DNA of 34,513 nucleotides from Acetobacter estunensis (GCF_011516945.1 NZ_WOTH01000030.1:1-34513); one strand, 5' to 3'. Shown: positions 1 through 8,841, numbered from the stretch's first letter. Made by a program: numbers and translations. Notes: generated by a model not told the origin, from the letters alone.

Positions 1-1
1 G

Positions 2-2125
2 AAAGCAACCAACAAACTTCGCCAATCCAAAACCGTCACGCCGCGGCAGGCCGCAACCGCCAAAACCGCGACACGCGCTCCCCATGTCCAGCGGATCACG
101 GTACGTGGCCACAGCAACGCATCGACCCTGGCCTCTTCCGCGACAAAGACAAATACGCCCCTCATCGAAACGGTCCAGTCGGTCACTGTCATCACCCGCG
201 AAGAGATGGACGTGCGTGGCGTGCTGAATCTCAATCAGGCCTTGCGTTACGCCGCCGGTGTCACCGCCGATACGCGCGGTGGAGAAGGCACACGATACGA
301 CCTCTACGATCTCCGTGGCTTTACGGTACCGACTTTTCTCGATGGGCTGAGGTTTCAGGACAGCCCAACGGGTTTCGCCGTTGCTCAGACCGATACCTTT
401 CGCCTTTCTCGCATCGAACTGCTCAAAGGACCGGCTTCCGCGCTTTATGGCCAGTCCAGTCCGGGTGGTCTCACCGCGCTGTCGAGCAAACTGCCGACAG
501 ATCAAAAGTTTTACGGCGGCGTCACCACCACTGGCGGAATGTTCGACCTCTATCGCGTGGATGCCGATGTCGGTGGTTTCGCCACAGATGACGGTCTGGT
601 CCGCTATCGGCTTTATGGAACAGTGAACGGTCAGCACACCCAACTCAGCAAAACGGGAAGCCGACGCTTCAGCATAAGCCCCTCTTTCACGTTCGGGGGC
701 GACGGACCAACCACCCTCACCCTGCTGGGCAACTATCAGTACGATCCGGAGAGTGGCTCCTATGGCGGCGTTCCGCTGATCGGCTCCCTCAAGCGGGCAT
801 CGTTTGGCTATCTGCCCCGGAACTTCTACGACGGAGACGCATCCTTTGAGAAATTCAATCGTCGGCAGGGTGCGATCACTTATATCTTCAATCACCGTTT
901 CAACGACGATTGGAGTTTCAGCACGCGCGGACGGTACGACGATATCCGTACCATCTACCGCAGTGTTTATGACAATGGTTCTTACAACAGCGATGAAATG
1001 CTGTCCCGCTCCGCTTACGGCACACAGGAGCACACTTACAACCTGGCGTTCGACAGTCAGTTCAAAGGCAATGTTCGCACCGGACCGCTACAGCACAAGA
1101 TGATGTTTGGGTTCGACTACATGCAGCAGCGCGCCAATGACAGGGAAGCCTACGGCGATGCGCCCGATCTCGATGTCCTGCACCCCGACTATCACATGGT
1201 CATTTCGCCCCTGACGCCCAGTTCGGACTATGTGACGCGATCCCATCAGATTGGCGCCTATGGTCAAGATGAAATCCGCTGGCATCGTCTGATTCTGACA
1301 GGCAGCATTCGCAACGATTGGTACCGCTCCAATCAGGTGGAGCATATTGGCCAAACCGACACTCGTCAGAGTTCGAGTCAGATTACATGGCGTGCGTCTG
1401 CTCTCTATCACTTCGATTTCGGCCTTGCGCCCTACATCAGCTATTCAACATCTTTCCAGCCACAATCGGGATCCGTCTCCAATGACGGGGGCGCCACAGT
1501 ACGACAGGCAAGTCCCTCCATCGGCAAACAGCTTGAAGGTGGCGTGAAATATCAATTTCCGGGGACGTCTGTTTTACTCACTGTCGCCGGATTCCATATC
1601 GAGCAGAGTAATGTCCTCGTTTCAGTCGCCAATACTGGCTACAATGTGCAAAGTGGGCTGGTTCATTCGGATGGTTTCGAGTTCGAAGCCCATGCAGAGC
1701 CTTACAAGAACTTCATGATTACGGCGGCTGTGAGCGTCCAGAAAGTGCACGACGACTCAACAGGCAAACCTCTCATCCAGTCGGGCAAGGGCAATGCTTC
1801 TTTGTTCGCATTCTACACGATGCCTTCTGGACCATTAAAAGGTCTCGGCTTCGGAGGAGGCATGCGCTATTCGGCAAAAGCTTATGGCGGGGAAGCCACT
1901 TACGGCAGCGTGTGGCTTCCGCAATACGCGCTGTTCGATGGCTCCTTGAGTTACGACCTTTCCAATCTGTCGCCCACACTTCGCGGCTGGAAGGCATCCG
2001 CAAGCGTCCGCAATATCTTCGACAAGCACTACGTCTCGAACTGTTTCGCCTATGGGTCCGATGGCGAATACTGCTATTATGGAGAACGACGAAACGCTCA
2101 GGCCAGCATCGGGTACAGTTGGTAA
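2..2125 (+). CDS. TonB-dependent siderophore receptor (5' partial)
   Basis: Outer-membrane receptor for ferric siderophores, powered by TonB-ExbBD. The frame is open from base 2, so the signal peptide and true start lie left of the window; the first in-frame ATG at 206 is internal to the plug domain. Just before it I read a TonB-box-like RITVRG and the plug opening around SVTVITREEM. Next comes the plug signature ELLKGPASALYGQSSPGG, then a long beta-barrel rich in alternating aromatic residues. The C-terminus has NIFDKHYVSNC followed by a second Cys and CYYG, typical of FhuA/FoxA-like hydroxamate receptors, and ends in an aromatic Trp as outer-membrane proteins usually do. Seen: domain order and motifs. 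Known: TIGR01783-type siderophore receptors. Inferred: the ligand, perhaps a ferrichrome-type siderophore; this is not determinable here. No sigma/anti-sigma or Fur site is visible in the window. Confidence 0.93.
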   Translation, partial: KATNKLRQSKTVTPRQAATAKTATRAPHVQRITVRGHSNASTLASSATKTNTPLIETVQSVTVITREEMDVRGVLNLNQALRYAAGVTADTRGGEGTRYDLYDLRGFTVPTFLDGLRFQDSPTGFAVAQTDTFRLSRIELLKGPASALYGQSSPGGLTALSSKLPTDQKFYGGVTTTGGMFDLYRVDADVGGFATDDGLVRYRLYGTVNGQHTQLSKTGSRRFSISPSFTFGGDGPTTLTLLGNYQYDPESGSYGGVPLIGSLKRASFGYLPRNFYDGDASFEKFNRRQGAITYIFNHRFNDDWSFSTRGRYDDIRTIYRSVYDNGSYNSDEMLSRSAYGTQEHTYNLAFDSQFKGNVRTGPLQHKMMFGFDYMQQRANDREAYGDAPDLDVLHPDYHMVISPLTPSSDYVTRSHQIGAYGQDEIRWHRLILTGSIRNDWYRSNQVEHIGQTDTRQSSSQITWRASALYHFDFGLAPYISYSTSFQPQSGSVSNDGGATVRQASPSIGKQLEGGVKYQFPGTSVLLTVAGFHIEQSNVLVSVANTGYNVQSGLVHSDGFEFEAHAEPYKNFMITAAVSVQKVHDDSTGKPLIQSGKGNASLFAFYTMPSGPLKGLGFGGGMRYSAKAYGGEATYGSVWLPQYALFDGSLSYDLSNLSPTLRGWKASASVRNIFDKHYVSNCFAYGSDGEYCYYGERRNAQASIGYSW

Positions 2126-2239
2126 CCTTCTCGCGTTTGCCATACTGATCTCACACAAGCTCCCTTCCGGAGATACAAATCAGGAAGGTGTATGCGTCCC
2201 GGCCTCCCCTTCTGCCGAATTACGTCCTGATGCAGAAGC

Positions 2240-2404
2240 TTCTTCAGCAGAGAAAAGTCGTGGCACCACTGATCTCGTGATTTATCTGCGTGAAATCGGT
2301 CGAATGCCCCAGACCTTGAGCGTCAGTTCAAACGCATGTCTCCTGTGGGCCTCGACGCCGTGATACGGGATAACGACGAAAACGGGGAGCGTCCGGGAGA
2401 CACA
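2240..2404 (+). pseudogene. Possible sigma-70-family remnant (two short fragments)
   Basis: Two neighbouring short reading stretches in different frames resemble separate parts of a primary sigma factor. About 2262-2310 reads TTDLVIYLREIGRMP, close to region 1.2 of RpoD (typically D-P-V-x-x-YLREMG-x-V). About 2315-2404 reads LERQFKRM then SPVGLDAVIRDNDENG and GD, like the region 3 linker (E-P-I-S-LETPIGDEED...LGD). Everything between these regions is missing and nothing like region 4 follows. This is pattern matching by eye on short stretches; chance similarity is a real possibility. If real it is a heavily deleted, frameshifted relic without function. Confidence 0.27.
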
Positions 2405-2645
2405 CATGGACGATCATCATGCTCCCCTCTGCCGCTTCATGACTTTAAGTCTAAAATAAGTATTGCCTCACAACAGAACGTGAGCACTCCTCAACAGTCA
2501 CATGATATTTACAGCCATTACACCTATCACGATATTTTCATTACACCCCACACACCGCTGCACATTCCTGACGCAAGCGTTACTTGTTTCCAAACAGCTT
2601 TTTCCAGCACAGTTCGAACATCTTCAAGAAACTGGAGGAGCAGGC
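2405..2645. other. Gene-poor upstream region with imperfect direct repeat
   Basis: Together with 2126-2404 this makes a 520-base stretch without a convincing intact gene. It is more AT-rich than its surroundings. An imperfect direct repeat is present: GATATTT followed by CATTACACC at 2504-2524 and again, shortened, at 2531-2547. A small dyad TGTTT-CC-AAACA lies at 2585-2596. The stretch ends in a strong Shine-Dalgarno sequence (GGAGGAG, just before 2641) serving the small secreted protein at 2646. No confident promoter was recognised, although the promoter of that gene should lie here. Confidence 0.4.
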
Positions 2646-2939
2646 ATGAAACGTCTGTTTGGTTCGCTGTGTGCCCTGACGTTCCTGACGACCGGAGCCT
2701 TGGCTCACGATCTGAAAAGTCAGAGCAACCGTGGGGTCGAGCATACGACGGCCACGCATGTGTCCGACACGAGCGCCACAGAAACCGCAAACGAGAATGC
2801 CTGCACGAAAGTCTGGGTCAACACGCAGACTCACGTCTATCATGTGCCCGGCAGCTTCTGGTACGGAGCCACCAGTCATGGGCGCTACATGTGTGAAGGC
2901 GATGCTGTCCGCACCGGCAACACACGCGGCAGCTTCTGA
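2646..2939 (+). CDS. Small secreted protein, YHxPGS-W-YG motif
   Basis: Encodes 97 residues. The ATG at 2646 is chosen because GGAGGAG stands about five bases upstream and because it yields a clean Sec signal peptide (MKRL, hydrophobic core, cleavage near GALA-H at residue 20). The mature part is short and polar, with a Thr/Ser/Glu-rich linker followed by a compact C-terminal motif: VWVNTQTHVYHVPGSFWYG, then GRYM-C-EGDA. Small bacterial exported proteins with a VWVNT-x-x-VYH-x-PG-x-x-WYG-x-T...G-x-YM-x-E-x-A pattern are widespread but of unknown function; I recognise the pattern only and cannot name the family with certainty. Two Cys residues (in ENACTKVW and in RYMCEG) could form a disulfide in the periplasm. 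It stands alone, followed by a possible hairpin terminator and then icd. Confidence 0.75.
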   Translation: MKRLFGSLCALTFLTTGALAHDLKSQSNRGVEHTTATHVSDTSATETANENACTKVWVNTQTHVYHVPGSFWYGATSHGRYMCEGDAVRTGNTRGSF

Positions 2940-2955
2940 ACCTCACCTCGACAAC

Positions 2956-2991
2956 GGCCTTTTGCGTCTCGCGCATGTGTGATGCAAGGCC
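2956..2991 (+). terminator. Hairpin after the small secreted protein
   Basis: GGCC-TT-TTGCGTC on the left pairs with GATGCAA-GGCC on the right: 11 pairs with one G-U wobble and a two-base bulge, and a 12-base loop. It lies 17 bases after the stop codon. The following ATTTCAGT is only weakly T-rich, so termination efficiency is uncertain. Confidence 0.4.
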
Positions 2992-3143
2992 ATTTCAGTC
3001 CCATACAAGGTTCGCATCTCACCTATCATGAATGTGAATACAAACCCGATTGGGACCGGTTTCGGCCCGTGATAGTGCCCGCTGTTCCTCATGTCGTCTC
3101 CACGGCGGCATGACCGTTACACCTCATGGGGAGCAAGGGTCTC

Positions 3144-4364
3144 ATGGCGAAAATCAAGGTCAAGAATCCCGTCGTCGAGCTCGATGGCGACGAGATGACG
3201 CGGATCATCTGGCACTTCATCAAAGACCGTCTGATCCTCCCCTATCTCGATGTCGATCTGAAATACTTCGATCTTGGCATCGAGAATCGCGATGCGACCG
3301 ATGACAAAGTTACGGTCGAGGCAGCCGAAGCCATCCGTCAGTACCGCGTGGGCGTCAAATGCGCGACCATCACGCCGGACGAGGCGCGCGTGGAGGAATT
3401 TGGGCTCAAGAAAATGTGGCGTTCCCCGAACGGGACAATCCGTAACATCCTTGATGGCACCATTTTCCGCGAACCGATCATCTGCTCCAACGTGCCACGC
3501 CTTGTGCCGCATTGGAGCAAGCCCATCGTCATCGGCCGTCACGCTTATGGCGATATCTACCGCGCTGCGGAAACCAAGATCCCCGGCCCGGGCAAGGTCA
3601 CGCTGAACTACGTGCCCGATGACGGCGGCGAGCCACTGGTTCTGGATGTGCATGACTTCAAGGGGCCGGGGGTGGCGCTTGGCATGCACAACACCCGCGC
3701 ATCGATCGAAGGCTTCGCCCGCGCCTCCCTCAGCTACGGTCGCGACCGTAAATTCCCCGTCTATCTCTCAACCAAGAACACGATCCTCAAAGCCTATGAC
3801 GGCATGTTCAAGGATGTGTTCCAGGAGATCTATGACAGGGAATTCAAAACCGACTTTGAAAAACTTGGGATTACCTACGAGCATCGCCTGATCGACGATA
3901 TGGTGGCCAGCGCCCTGAAATGGGAAGGCGGCTATGTATGGGCCTGCAAAAACTACGATGGCGATGTGGAAAGCGACATCGTGGCACAGGGCTTCGGCAG
4001 TCTCGGCCTGATGACCTCCGTATTGCTCGACCCGACCGGCACGATTGTGGAATCGGAGGCCGCGCACGGGACGGTCACGCGCCATTACCGGGAGCATCAG
4101 AAAGGCCGTCCGACCAGCACGAACCCCATCGCGTCGATCTACGCCTGGACACGTGGTCTGGCCTATCGTGGCCGCTTCGATGACACACCCGATGTAGTCA
4201 ATTTCGCGCATACGCTGGAGCGCGTGTGTGTGGAAGCCGTGGAAGCCGGACAGATGACCAAAGACCTTGCTCTTCTTGTCGGCAACGGCACGAAATGGCT
4301 CGATACCCAGCCGTTCCTCGATGTGCTGGATCAGCGGCTTCAGGCCGCTCTCAAGGCAGTCTGA
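3144..4364 (+). CDS. icd: Isocitrate dehydrogenase, NADP-type
   Basis: Oxidatively decarboxylates isocitrate to 2-oxoglutarate in the cytoplasm, yielding NADPH (TCA cycle). The 406-residue product begins [20 protein letters not shown], the hallmark of the eukaryote-like homodimeric subfamily (about 400-415 residues), not the E. coli type. Substrate-site motifs are visible: [12 protein letters not shown], the loop [10 protein letters not shown], and [11 protein letters not shown]. Further on come the Asp/Lys-rich metal region ([11 protein letters not shown]) and the cofactor-binding [15 protein letters not shown] and TSTNPIASI. An in-frame ATG exists at 3126, but 3144 matches the family N-terminus and has AAGGG a few bases upstream. 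It is followed by a perfect 12-bp hairpin and appears monocistronic. NADP specificity is inferred from the subfamily, not from a structural test. Confidence 0.95.
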   Translation: MAKIKVKNPVVELDGDEMTRIIWHFIKDRLILPYLDVDLKYFDLGIENRDATDDKVTVEAAEAIRQYRVGVKCATITPDEARVEEFGLKKMWRSPNGTIRNILDGTIFREPIICSNVPRLVPHWSKPIVIGRHAYGDIYRAAETKIPGPGKVTLNYVPDDGGEPLVLDVHDFKGPGVALGMHNTRASIEGFARASLSYGRDRKFPVYLSTKNTILKAYDGMFKDVFQEIYDREFKTDFEKLGITYEHRLIDDMVASALKWEGGYVWACKNYDGDVESDIVAQGFGSLGLMTSVLLDPTGTIVESEAAHGTVTRHYREHQKGRPTSTNPIASIYAWTRGLAYRGRFDDTPDVVNFAHTLERVCVEAVEAGQMTKDLALLVGNGTKWLDTQPFLDVLDQRLQAALKAV

Positions 4365-4375
4365 TACGCACACAG

Positions 4376-4407
4376 CCGGGAACGTGAAAGAAACCTCACG
4401 TTCCCGG
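4376..4407 (+). terminator. Perfect 12-bp hairpin downstream of icd
   Basis: CCGGGAACGTGA (4376-4387) pairs perfectly with TCACGTTCCCGG (4396-4407) across an 8-base loop, 11 bases after the icd stop. There is no U-run after the stem (TTCGATCC), so it may act as a terminator of the U-poor kind or as a 3'-end stabiliser. It isolates icd from the following transglycosylase gene. Confidence 0.65.
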
Positions 4408-4462
4408 TTCGATCCATTGGCTGTAACGCATAATTAAAAGAATCGGCGCATCTTTCAGGATA

Positions 4463-5452
4463 ATGCGCCGCACCCTTTTCCTGCTGGCCTTCTCCGCGTG
4501 CGGTGTCCCAGCATGTGCGTGGGGAGCCGCGTTCCCGCTCCTGCCCCTCAAGGCGGCATCTGCTCCGCAGGACTCTCAACCGCTGCCGTCTGGCACGCCC
4601 GATCCCGCGCAACAGCTTGCCGCGTTCCTTCACACTCCCGGCACACAGCAAAACGCCCCCCCTATCGATCCGGGCGCCGGGATGGCCTGCATTCGCGCAG
4701 CCCTGACGGCAGAACGTAGCTATCGCATCCCCGATCAGTTCCTTGTCGCCATGGCGCGCGTGGAAAGCGGACGACGGGTGGGCAGGCAAGTGGTGCCGTG
4801 GCCGTGGACCATCAACGCTGAGGGCAAGGGGTACACCTTCGACACACGGCAACAGGCCATCGACGCTGTGCACACTCTGCAAAACCGGGGAGTAAAGTCC
4901 ATCGACGTCGGTTGCATGCAGGTCAATTTGCTCCAGCATGCCGATGCCTTTCCCTCACTGGAAGCAGCTTTCGACCCCATGACGAATGCGACCTATGCCG
5001 CCCGCTTCCTGACCGATCTTTTTGCGCGCACCGGCAGTTGGCCGCGTGCAGCGGCGGCCTATCATTCCTTCACCCCCGATATCGGCACGGCCTATCAATG
5101 GAAAGTGCTGGAATCATGGGCTACTCCCAACACGCCTGCGCAACCGGGAGCTCATCCGGTCATGGGCCGAAGCTTCCATCCCATCGCCCCTACTGCCCCA
5201 ATGAGCGCGCCTGTCACCGCCTATCAGACAGCTGCCGGATCAGCGGCTTCCCTTGCCGCGCAAGGAGGCCAGTCACCACAAGGAGGGGGTGGTCCCAGCA
5301 CTTCCTCGCTCCATCCCGGCATTCATGGCTACTCTCCACCACCCTCCCGTCCTTCGCTGCCGAGTGGCGGCGGCGGACGCTCGCTGGCTTTTTACCGGGC
5401 AAATCCCGTCCATATGATCCGCCAGACCACGATCAACCCCGCTCCTTACTGA
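4463..5452 (+). CDS. Secreted SLT-type lytic transglycosylase
   Basis: Predicted to cleave the MurNAc-GlcNAc bond of peptidoglycan in the periplasm. The 329-residue product starts with a signal peptide (MRRTLFLLAF..., cleavage near residues 20-22) and a Pro/Ala/Gln-rich linker to about residue 70. The SLT goose-lysozyme-like domain follows: the catalytic Glu is E101 in MARVESG; GCMQVNL at 150-156 is the conserved G-x-MQ-x-N motif; and the AAAYHSF motif follows near 195. The stretch WPWTINAEGKGYTF is typical of a subgroup of alphaproteobacterial SLT proteins. After about residue 230 comes a low-complexity Pro/Gly/Ser/Gln tail with GGQSPQGGGGPS and SGGGGRS. CAGGA precedes the ATG by four bases. 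No secretion-system neighbours are visible, so general wall remodelling is more likely than a dedicated VirB1 role; that is inference. Confidence 0.85.
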   Translation: MRRTLFLLAFSACGVPACAWGAAFPLLPLKAASAPQDSQPLPSGTPDPAQQLAAFLHTPGTQQNAPPIDPGAGMACIRAALTAERSYRIPDQFLVAMARVESGRRVGRQVVPWPWTINAEGKGYTFDTRQQAIDAVHTLQNRGVKSIDVGCMQVNLLQHADAFPSLEAAFDPMTNATYAARFLTDLFARTGSWPRAAAAYHSFTPDIGTAYQWKVLESWATPNTPAQPGAHPVMGRSFHPIAPTAPMSAPVTAYQTAAGSAASLAAQGGQSPQGGGGPSTSSLHPGIHGYSPPPSRPSLPSGGGGRSLAFYRANPVHMIRQTTINPAPY

Positions 5453-5491
5453 AGATCTGCTTCCGTTCGCACGACAAGAAGTTTTCCAGAT

Positions 5492-5512
5492 GCGCACGCC
5501 ACGATTGTGCGC
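5492..5512 (+). terminator. Weak hairpin after the transglycosylase gene
   Basis: GCGCAC (5492-5497) pairs with GTGCGC (5507-5512) over a 9-base loop, about 40 bases past the stop. No U-run follows. It is a candidate terminator only. Confidence 0.25.
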
Positions 5513-5606
5513 TTCGTGCGTTGGACTTCATGCCATCCTGCTGCCGGGACATCTTCCCCCCTGATCGGGTGATGTTCCGCGCCGCCGTGTCAGCAAGGAG
5601 CGCCGC

Positions 5607-7823
5607 ATGAACACCCCACTCGACACGGACCAGCCCAACCCTACGGCCACATCTATCCCGGCCGTTCACGACGACATCTTCACACGCATCGGCTCATCCG
5701 TACTGTCGAGCCGTCGTATCCACGCACTGAAATCAGGCGATCTGTTCGGAGTGTTCGATCAGACAGGAGATATCTTCTGGGGACAGGACATTGCCGATGG
5801 ACTGTATTACCGCGACACCCGCTATCTCTCGGGCCTGATCTTCCGGCTCGGTGGCCAGAGACCGGTCCTTCTGTCTTCGGTCGTGCGTGAAAACAACATC
5901 ATGCTGTCTGTGAACCTGACCAACGAGACGATTGTTCTCAATGACGGCACTTCGCTGGATCATGATCTGCTGCACGTTCTCCGCTCGCGTTTTCTGTGGA
6001 ATGGCCGGTGTTTCGAACGCATTGAAATCCGTAATTTCGATGTAAAAAGACACGAAATCTCCTGCGATCTGCGCTTCTTTGCCGATTTTGCGGATTTGTT
6101 CGAAGCCCGTGGCATGAAACGAGCGCGTCACGGCGTATGCACCGAACCCAAAGTGGAGGGCGACACCGTCACGCTCTCATGCCGAGGTCTCGATGATCGG
6201 GTCCGTACCACCCGTATCGTGTTCTGCCCGCAGCCGACGACGTTACGCGGCGATCACGCAGCCTTCGAGTTTCCCATCGATCCCGGCCAGAAAGTGCTCC
6301 TTCATATCGAGGTCCAGTGCGACCCCGAACCACAAACGCAGAGCGAACCGCCCAACAGGGCCTTCCTCTCCAGCGCCGTAGCCGCCAGACGCTCCCTGCG
6401 CATGATGTCGGCGCGCGCAACGGCGATTGCCACCTCGAACGAAGTCTTCAACGAGGCCATCCGGCGCTGCATCTGCGACATCTACATGCTGGTGACGCAG
6501 AAGAAGACGGGGCTTTATCCTTACGCCGGCATCCCGTGGTACAGCACGGTTTTTGGTCGTGACGGGCTGATCACCGCGCTTCAGACCCTTTGGTTGGACC
6601 CTCTCATTGCGCGCGGCGTTTTGCTCTATCTGGCCGCCAATCAAGCGGATCGGGAAGACCCGCAGGCGGATGCGGAACCGGGCAAAATTCTGCATGAAGT
6701 GCGACTGGGCGAGATGGCGGAACTCGGTGAAGTGCCGTTTCGCCGTTACTACGGCTCCGTCGATTCCACGCCACTCTTCGTCATGCTGGCTGGTGAGTAT
6801 CTGGAACGTACAGGAGATGTCGGCACACTCAGCCACCTCTGGCCCCATGTGGCGCGCGCCATCGACTGGATCGAGCGGTTTGGGGACCGCGATGGAGACG
6901 GTTTCGTGGAATATGGCCGTCGCAACAAGGACGGCCTGACCAATCAAGGCTGGAAAGACAGCCACGACAGCATTTTCCATGCCGATGGCACACTGGCGGA
7001 AGGCCCCATCGCCCTGTGTGAGGTGCAGGCCTATGTCTACGCCGCCCGCCGCGCTGCCGCTCAGATCGGCCGACGCCTTGGCCAGACCGCTTACGCCGCG
7101 CATCAGGATGAACGGGCCGATGCCTTGAGGGTCTCGTTCAATCTGAAATTCTGGAACGATGACATCGACACCTATGTCATCGCCCTCGATGGCAGGAAAC
7201 AGCAATGTGCCGTCCGCTCCTCCAACGCAGGGCATGTCCTACTGACCGACATGGTGCCAGCCGAGCGTGCGCGTCGCCTTGTGCGCACCCTGATGAACAG
7301 GCGCTCCTTTTCCGGTTGGGGCATCCGCACCATTCCCGAGGGGGAAGCGCGTTACAATCCAATGGCCTATCACAACGGATCTGTGTGGCCGCACGATAAC
7401 GCCCTGATCGCCATGGGACTGGCACGTCATGGCTTCCGGGAAGAAGCCTCTCGGGTGTTCGAGGGTCTGATCGATGCAGCACTTTACAGCGATCTGCGTC
7501 GCCTTCCGGAGCTGTTCTGTGGCTTTACCCGCAGCCGCTCGGAAGGACCGGTGCGCTACCCTGTGGCCTGCTCACCGCAAGCATGGGCCGCCGCCGCTCT
7601 TCCCGCCGCTCTTCAGGCAGTTCTGGGCCTCCGCTACGATCCCGGACAGGTCGCGGTGGAATTCACCCGGCCCACCCTGCCGGAAAGCCTGCGGGAGCTG
7701 ACTCTCTTCAACCTCGCCGTGGGGGGAGAAGCGCTAACAGCCCGCATCGTACGCACTGGAGATGAAGTGGCGATCAATGTGGTCGAACGCTCCCGCTCCA
7801 TTCTCCTGCGCATCACGAATTAG
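5607..7823 (+). CDS. Glycogen debranching / amylo-alpha-1,6-glucosidase-like protein
   Basis: Likely hydrolyses alpha-1,6 branch glucosyl residues or related oligosaccharides in the cytoplasm. The 738-residue product has two domains. An N-terminal beta-rich domain (about residues 20-270) carries GDLFGVFDQTGDI and YYRDTRYLSGL, the signature of the bis-type glycogen debranching N-domain. A C-terminal (alpha/alpha)6 barrel follows with WYSTVFGRDGLITALQTLW (about 310-328), NQGWKDSHDS (about 445-454), a GSVWPHDNALIAMGL segment and PELFCGF (about 631-637). These match amylo-alpha-1,6-glucosidase family proteins. AAGGAG about nine bases upstream supports the ATG at 5607. No glycogen synthase or phosphorylase gene lies nearby, so the substrate may not be glycogen; relatives next to sucrose or trehalose genes are known. 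No signal peptide is seen. Confidence 0.87.
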   Translation: MNTPLDTDQPNPTATSIPAVHDDIFTRIGSSVLSSRRIHALKSGDLFGVFDQTGDIFWGQDIADGLYYRDTRYLSGLIFRLGGQRPVLLSSVVRENNIMLSVNLTNETIVLNDGTSLDHDLLHVLRSRFLWNGRCFERIEIRNFDVKRHEISCDLRFFADFADLFEARGMKRARHGVCTEPKVEGDTVTLSCRGLDDRVRTTRIVFCPQPTTLRGDHAAFEFPIDPGQKVLLHIEVQCDPEPQTQSEPPNRAFLSSAVAARRSLRMMSARATAIATSNEVFNEAIRRCICDIYMLVTQKKTGLYPYAGIPWYSTVFGRDGLITALQTLWLDPLIARGVLLYLAANQADREDPQADAEPGKILHEVRLGEMAELGEVPFRRYYGSVDSTPLFVMLAGEYLERTGDVGTLSHLWPHVARAIDWIERFGDRDGDGFVEYGRRNKDGLTNQGWKDSHDSIFHADGTLAEGPIALCEVQAYVYAARRAAAQIGRRLGQTAYAAHQDERADALRVSFNLKFWNDDIDTYVIALDGRKQQCAVRSSNAGHVLLTDMVPAERARRLVRTLMNRRSFSGWGIRTIPEGEARYNPMAYHNGSVWPHDNALIAMGLARHGFREEASRVFEGLIDAALYSDLRRLPELFCGFTRSRSEGPVRYPVACSPQAWAAAALPAALQAVLGLRYDPGQVAVEFTRPTLPESLRELTLFNLAVGGEALTARIVRTGDEVAINVVERSRSILLRITN

Positions 7824-7939
7824 AGCCACACTCCTGACCTAAAGCCCAAGAAACATTCATAAAAGACAAGGAAAACAGTCCTCATCGTGGCTCTCCTCCC
7901 TTAGGGTGCGGTCCCTCATTGCCACACAGGCCACGAGTC

Positions 7940-8830
7940 ATGGACCGCACCTCTTCCCACGCCGCTCCCTCCGAAATCCTCCCCATGGGCGCTGTCCTGC
8001 TGTCGATGGTCTCCATCACAACCGGCGTTATTTTCGCCCGTTCTCTGTTCCCACTGATCGGCGCAACCAGCACAACCTCGCTTCGCCTGTCGTTTGCGGC
8101 CCTCATGCTGGCTGTCTCGATGCGTATTTGGCGCATCCGTCTGTCCATGCGGAAACTGGGCGCAGCGCTTCCCTATGGCCTGTCTTTGGGTCTCATGAAT
8201 CTCTGCTTCTATCTCGCCATCGAACGTATCCCACTGGGCGTCGGCATTGCCCTGGAGTTCCTCGGTCCGCTGACACTCGCGCTGCTCGGCTCCCGACACT
8301 GGAACGATCTTTTGTGGGTGGTCTGTGCCGCCATGGGTCTTGGCCTTCTGCTCCCGCTGCCTTCAGGCAATATCATCACGCAGACGCATATGGACCCGCG
8401 CGGCATCCTCTTTGCACTGGGCGCAGGCGTCTGTTGGGCCGCTTATATCGTAACAGGCCGAAAAGCAGGACATATCTGCGGATCGGAGGCCCCGACGCTC
8501 GGCATGATTGTCGGCGCCGCTGCCGTTTTCCCCATGGCGGCGACGCGCACAGCAACAGCACTCTTTACCCCTGCCCTTCTTCTTCCCGCGCTTATTCTCG
8601 CAGCCCTCTCAAGTGCCATTCCCTATTCTCTCGAAATGTGTGCACTCCGGCGCCTCTCCACCCGGCAATTCAGCATCCTCACCAGTGCCGAGCCCGCCAT
8701 TGGCGCAATCATGGGCATGACGTTTCTCAACGAGCATCTACCTCTGGCAAGCTGGCTGGGCATTGCGGCTATCGTGATCGCTTCACTGGGTTCTACGCTT
8801 GGTGGTGGCCGAACACCTCCTCCGCCCTGA
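7940..8830 (+). CDS. rhtA: EamA-family exporter, RhtA-like
   Basis: Inner-membrane transporter of the drug/metabolite superfamily. In E. coli RhtA exports threonine and homoserine; this substrate is inferred from similarity only. The 296-residue product has about ten hydrophobic segments in two EamA repeats. The RhtA-like signature is in the first repeat: NLCFYLAIERIPLGVGIALEF followed by LGPLTLAL. The second repeat contains CWAAYIVTGRKAG and IPYSLEMCALRRLSTRQFSILTSAEPA, again like RhtA. A TTG at 7919 would extend the frame by seven residues; the ATG at 7940 is preferred, although neither has a strong ribosome-binding site. It ends in a Pro-rich tail, 11 bases from the stop of the convergent TadG-like gene, so the two transcripts must terminate into one another. 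Confidence 0.82.
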   Translation: MDRTSSHAAPSEILPMGAVLLSMVSITTGVIFARSLFPLIGATSTTSLRLSFAALMLAVSMRIWRIRLSMRKLGAALPYGLSLGLMNLCFYLAIERIPLGVGIALEFLGPLTLALLGSRHWNDLLWVVCAAMGLGLLLPLPSGNIITQTHMDPRGILFALGAGVCWAAYIVTGRKAGHICGSEAPTLGMIVGAAAVFPMAATRTATALFTPALLLPALILAALSSAIPYSLEMCALRRLSTRQFSILTSAEPAIGAIMGMTFLNEHLPLASWLGIAAIVIASLGSTLGGGRTPPPP

Positions 8831-8841
8831 CGATCCTGTCT

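Noticed and set aside
2336..2896. 186-codon frame overlapping the small secreted protein
   Set aside because: The secreted protein's frame has a strong Shine-Dalgarno sequence and signal peptide; this frame has neither, though its first residues contribute to the possible sigma remnant.
4396..4420. GGTTCGATCC resembling a tRNA T-loop
   Set aside because: It is the flank of the icd hairpin; no anticodon arm, D-arm or acceptor stem can be drawn.
6243..7235. 330-codon minus-strand frame within the debranching-enzyme gene
   Set aside because: Shadow frame; no motif and no ribosome-binding site.
7822..7894. AGAGCCAC / GTGGCTCT inverted repeat after the debranching-enzyme gene
   Set aside because: The arms are 57 bases apart and there is no U-run; too weak to call a terminator.
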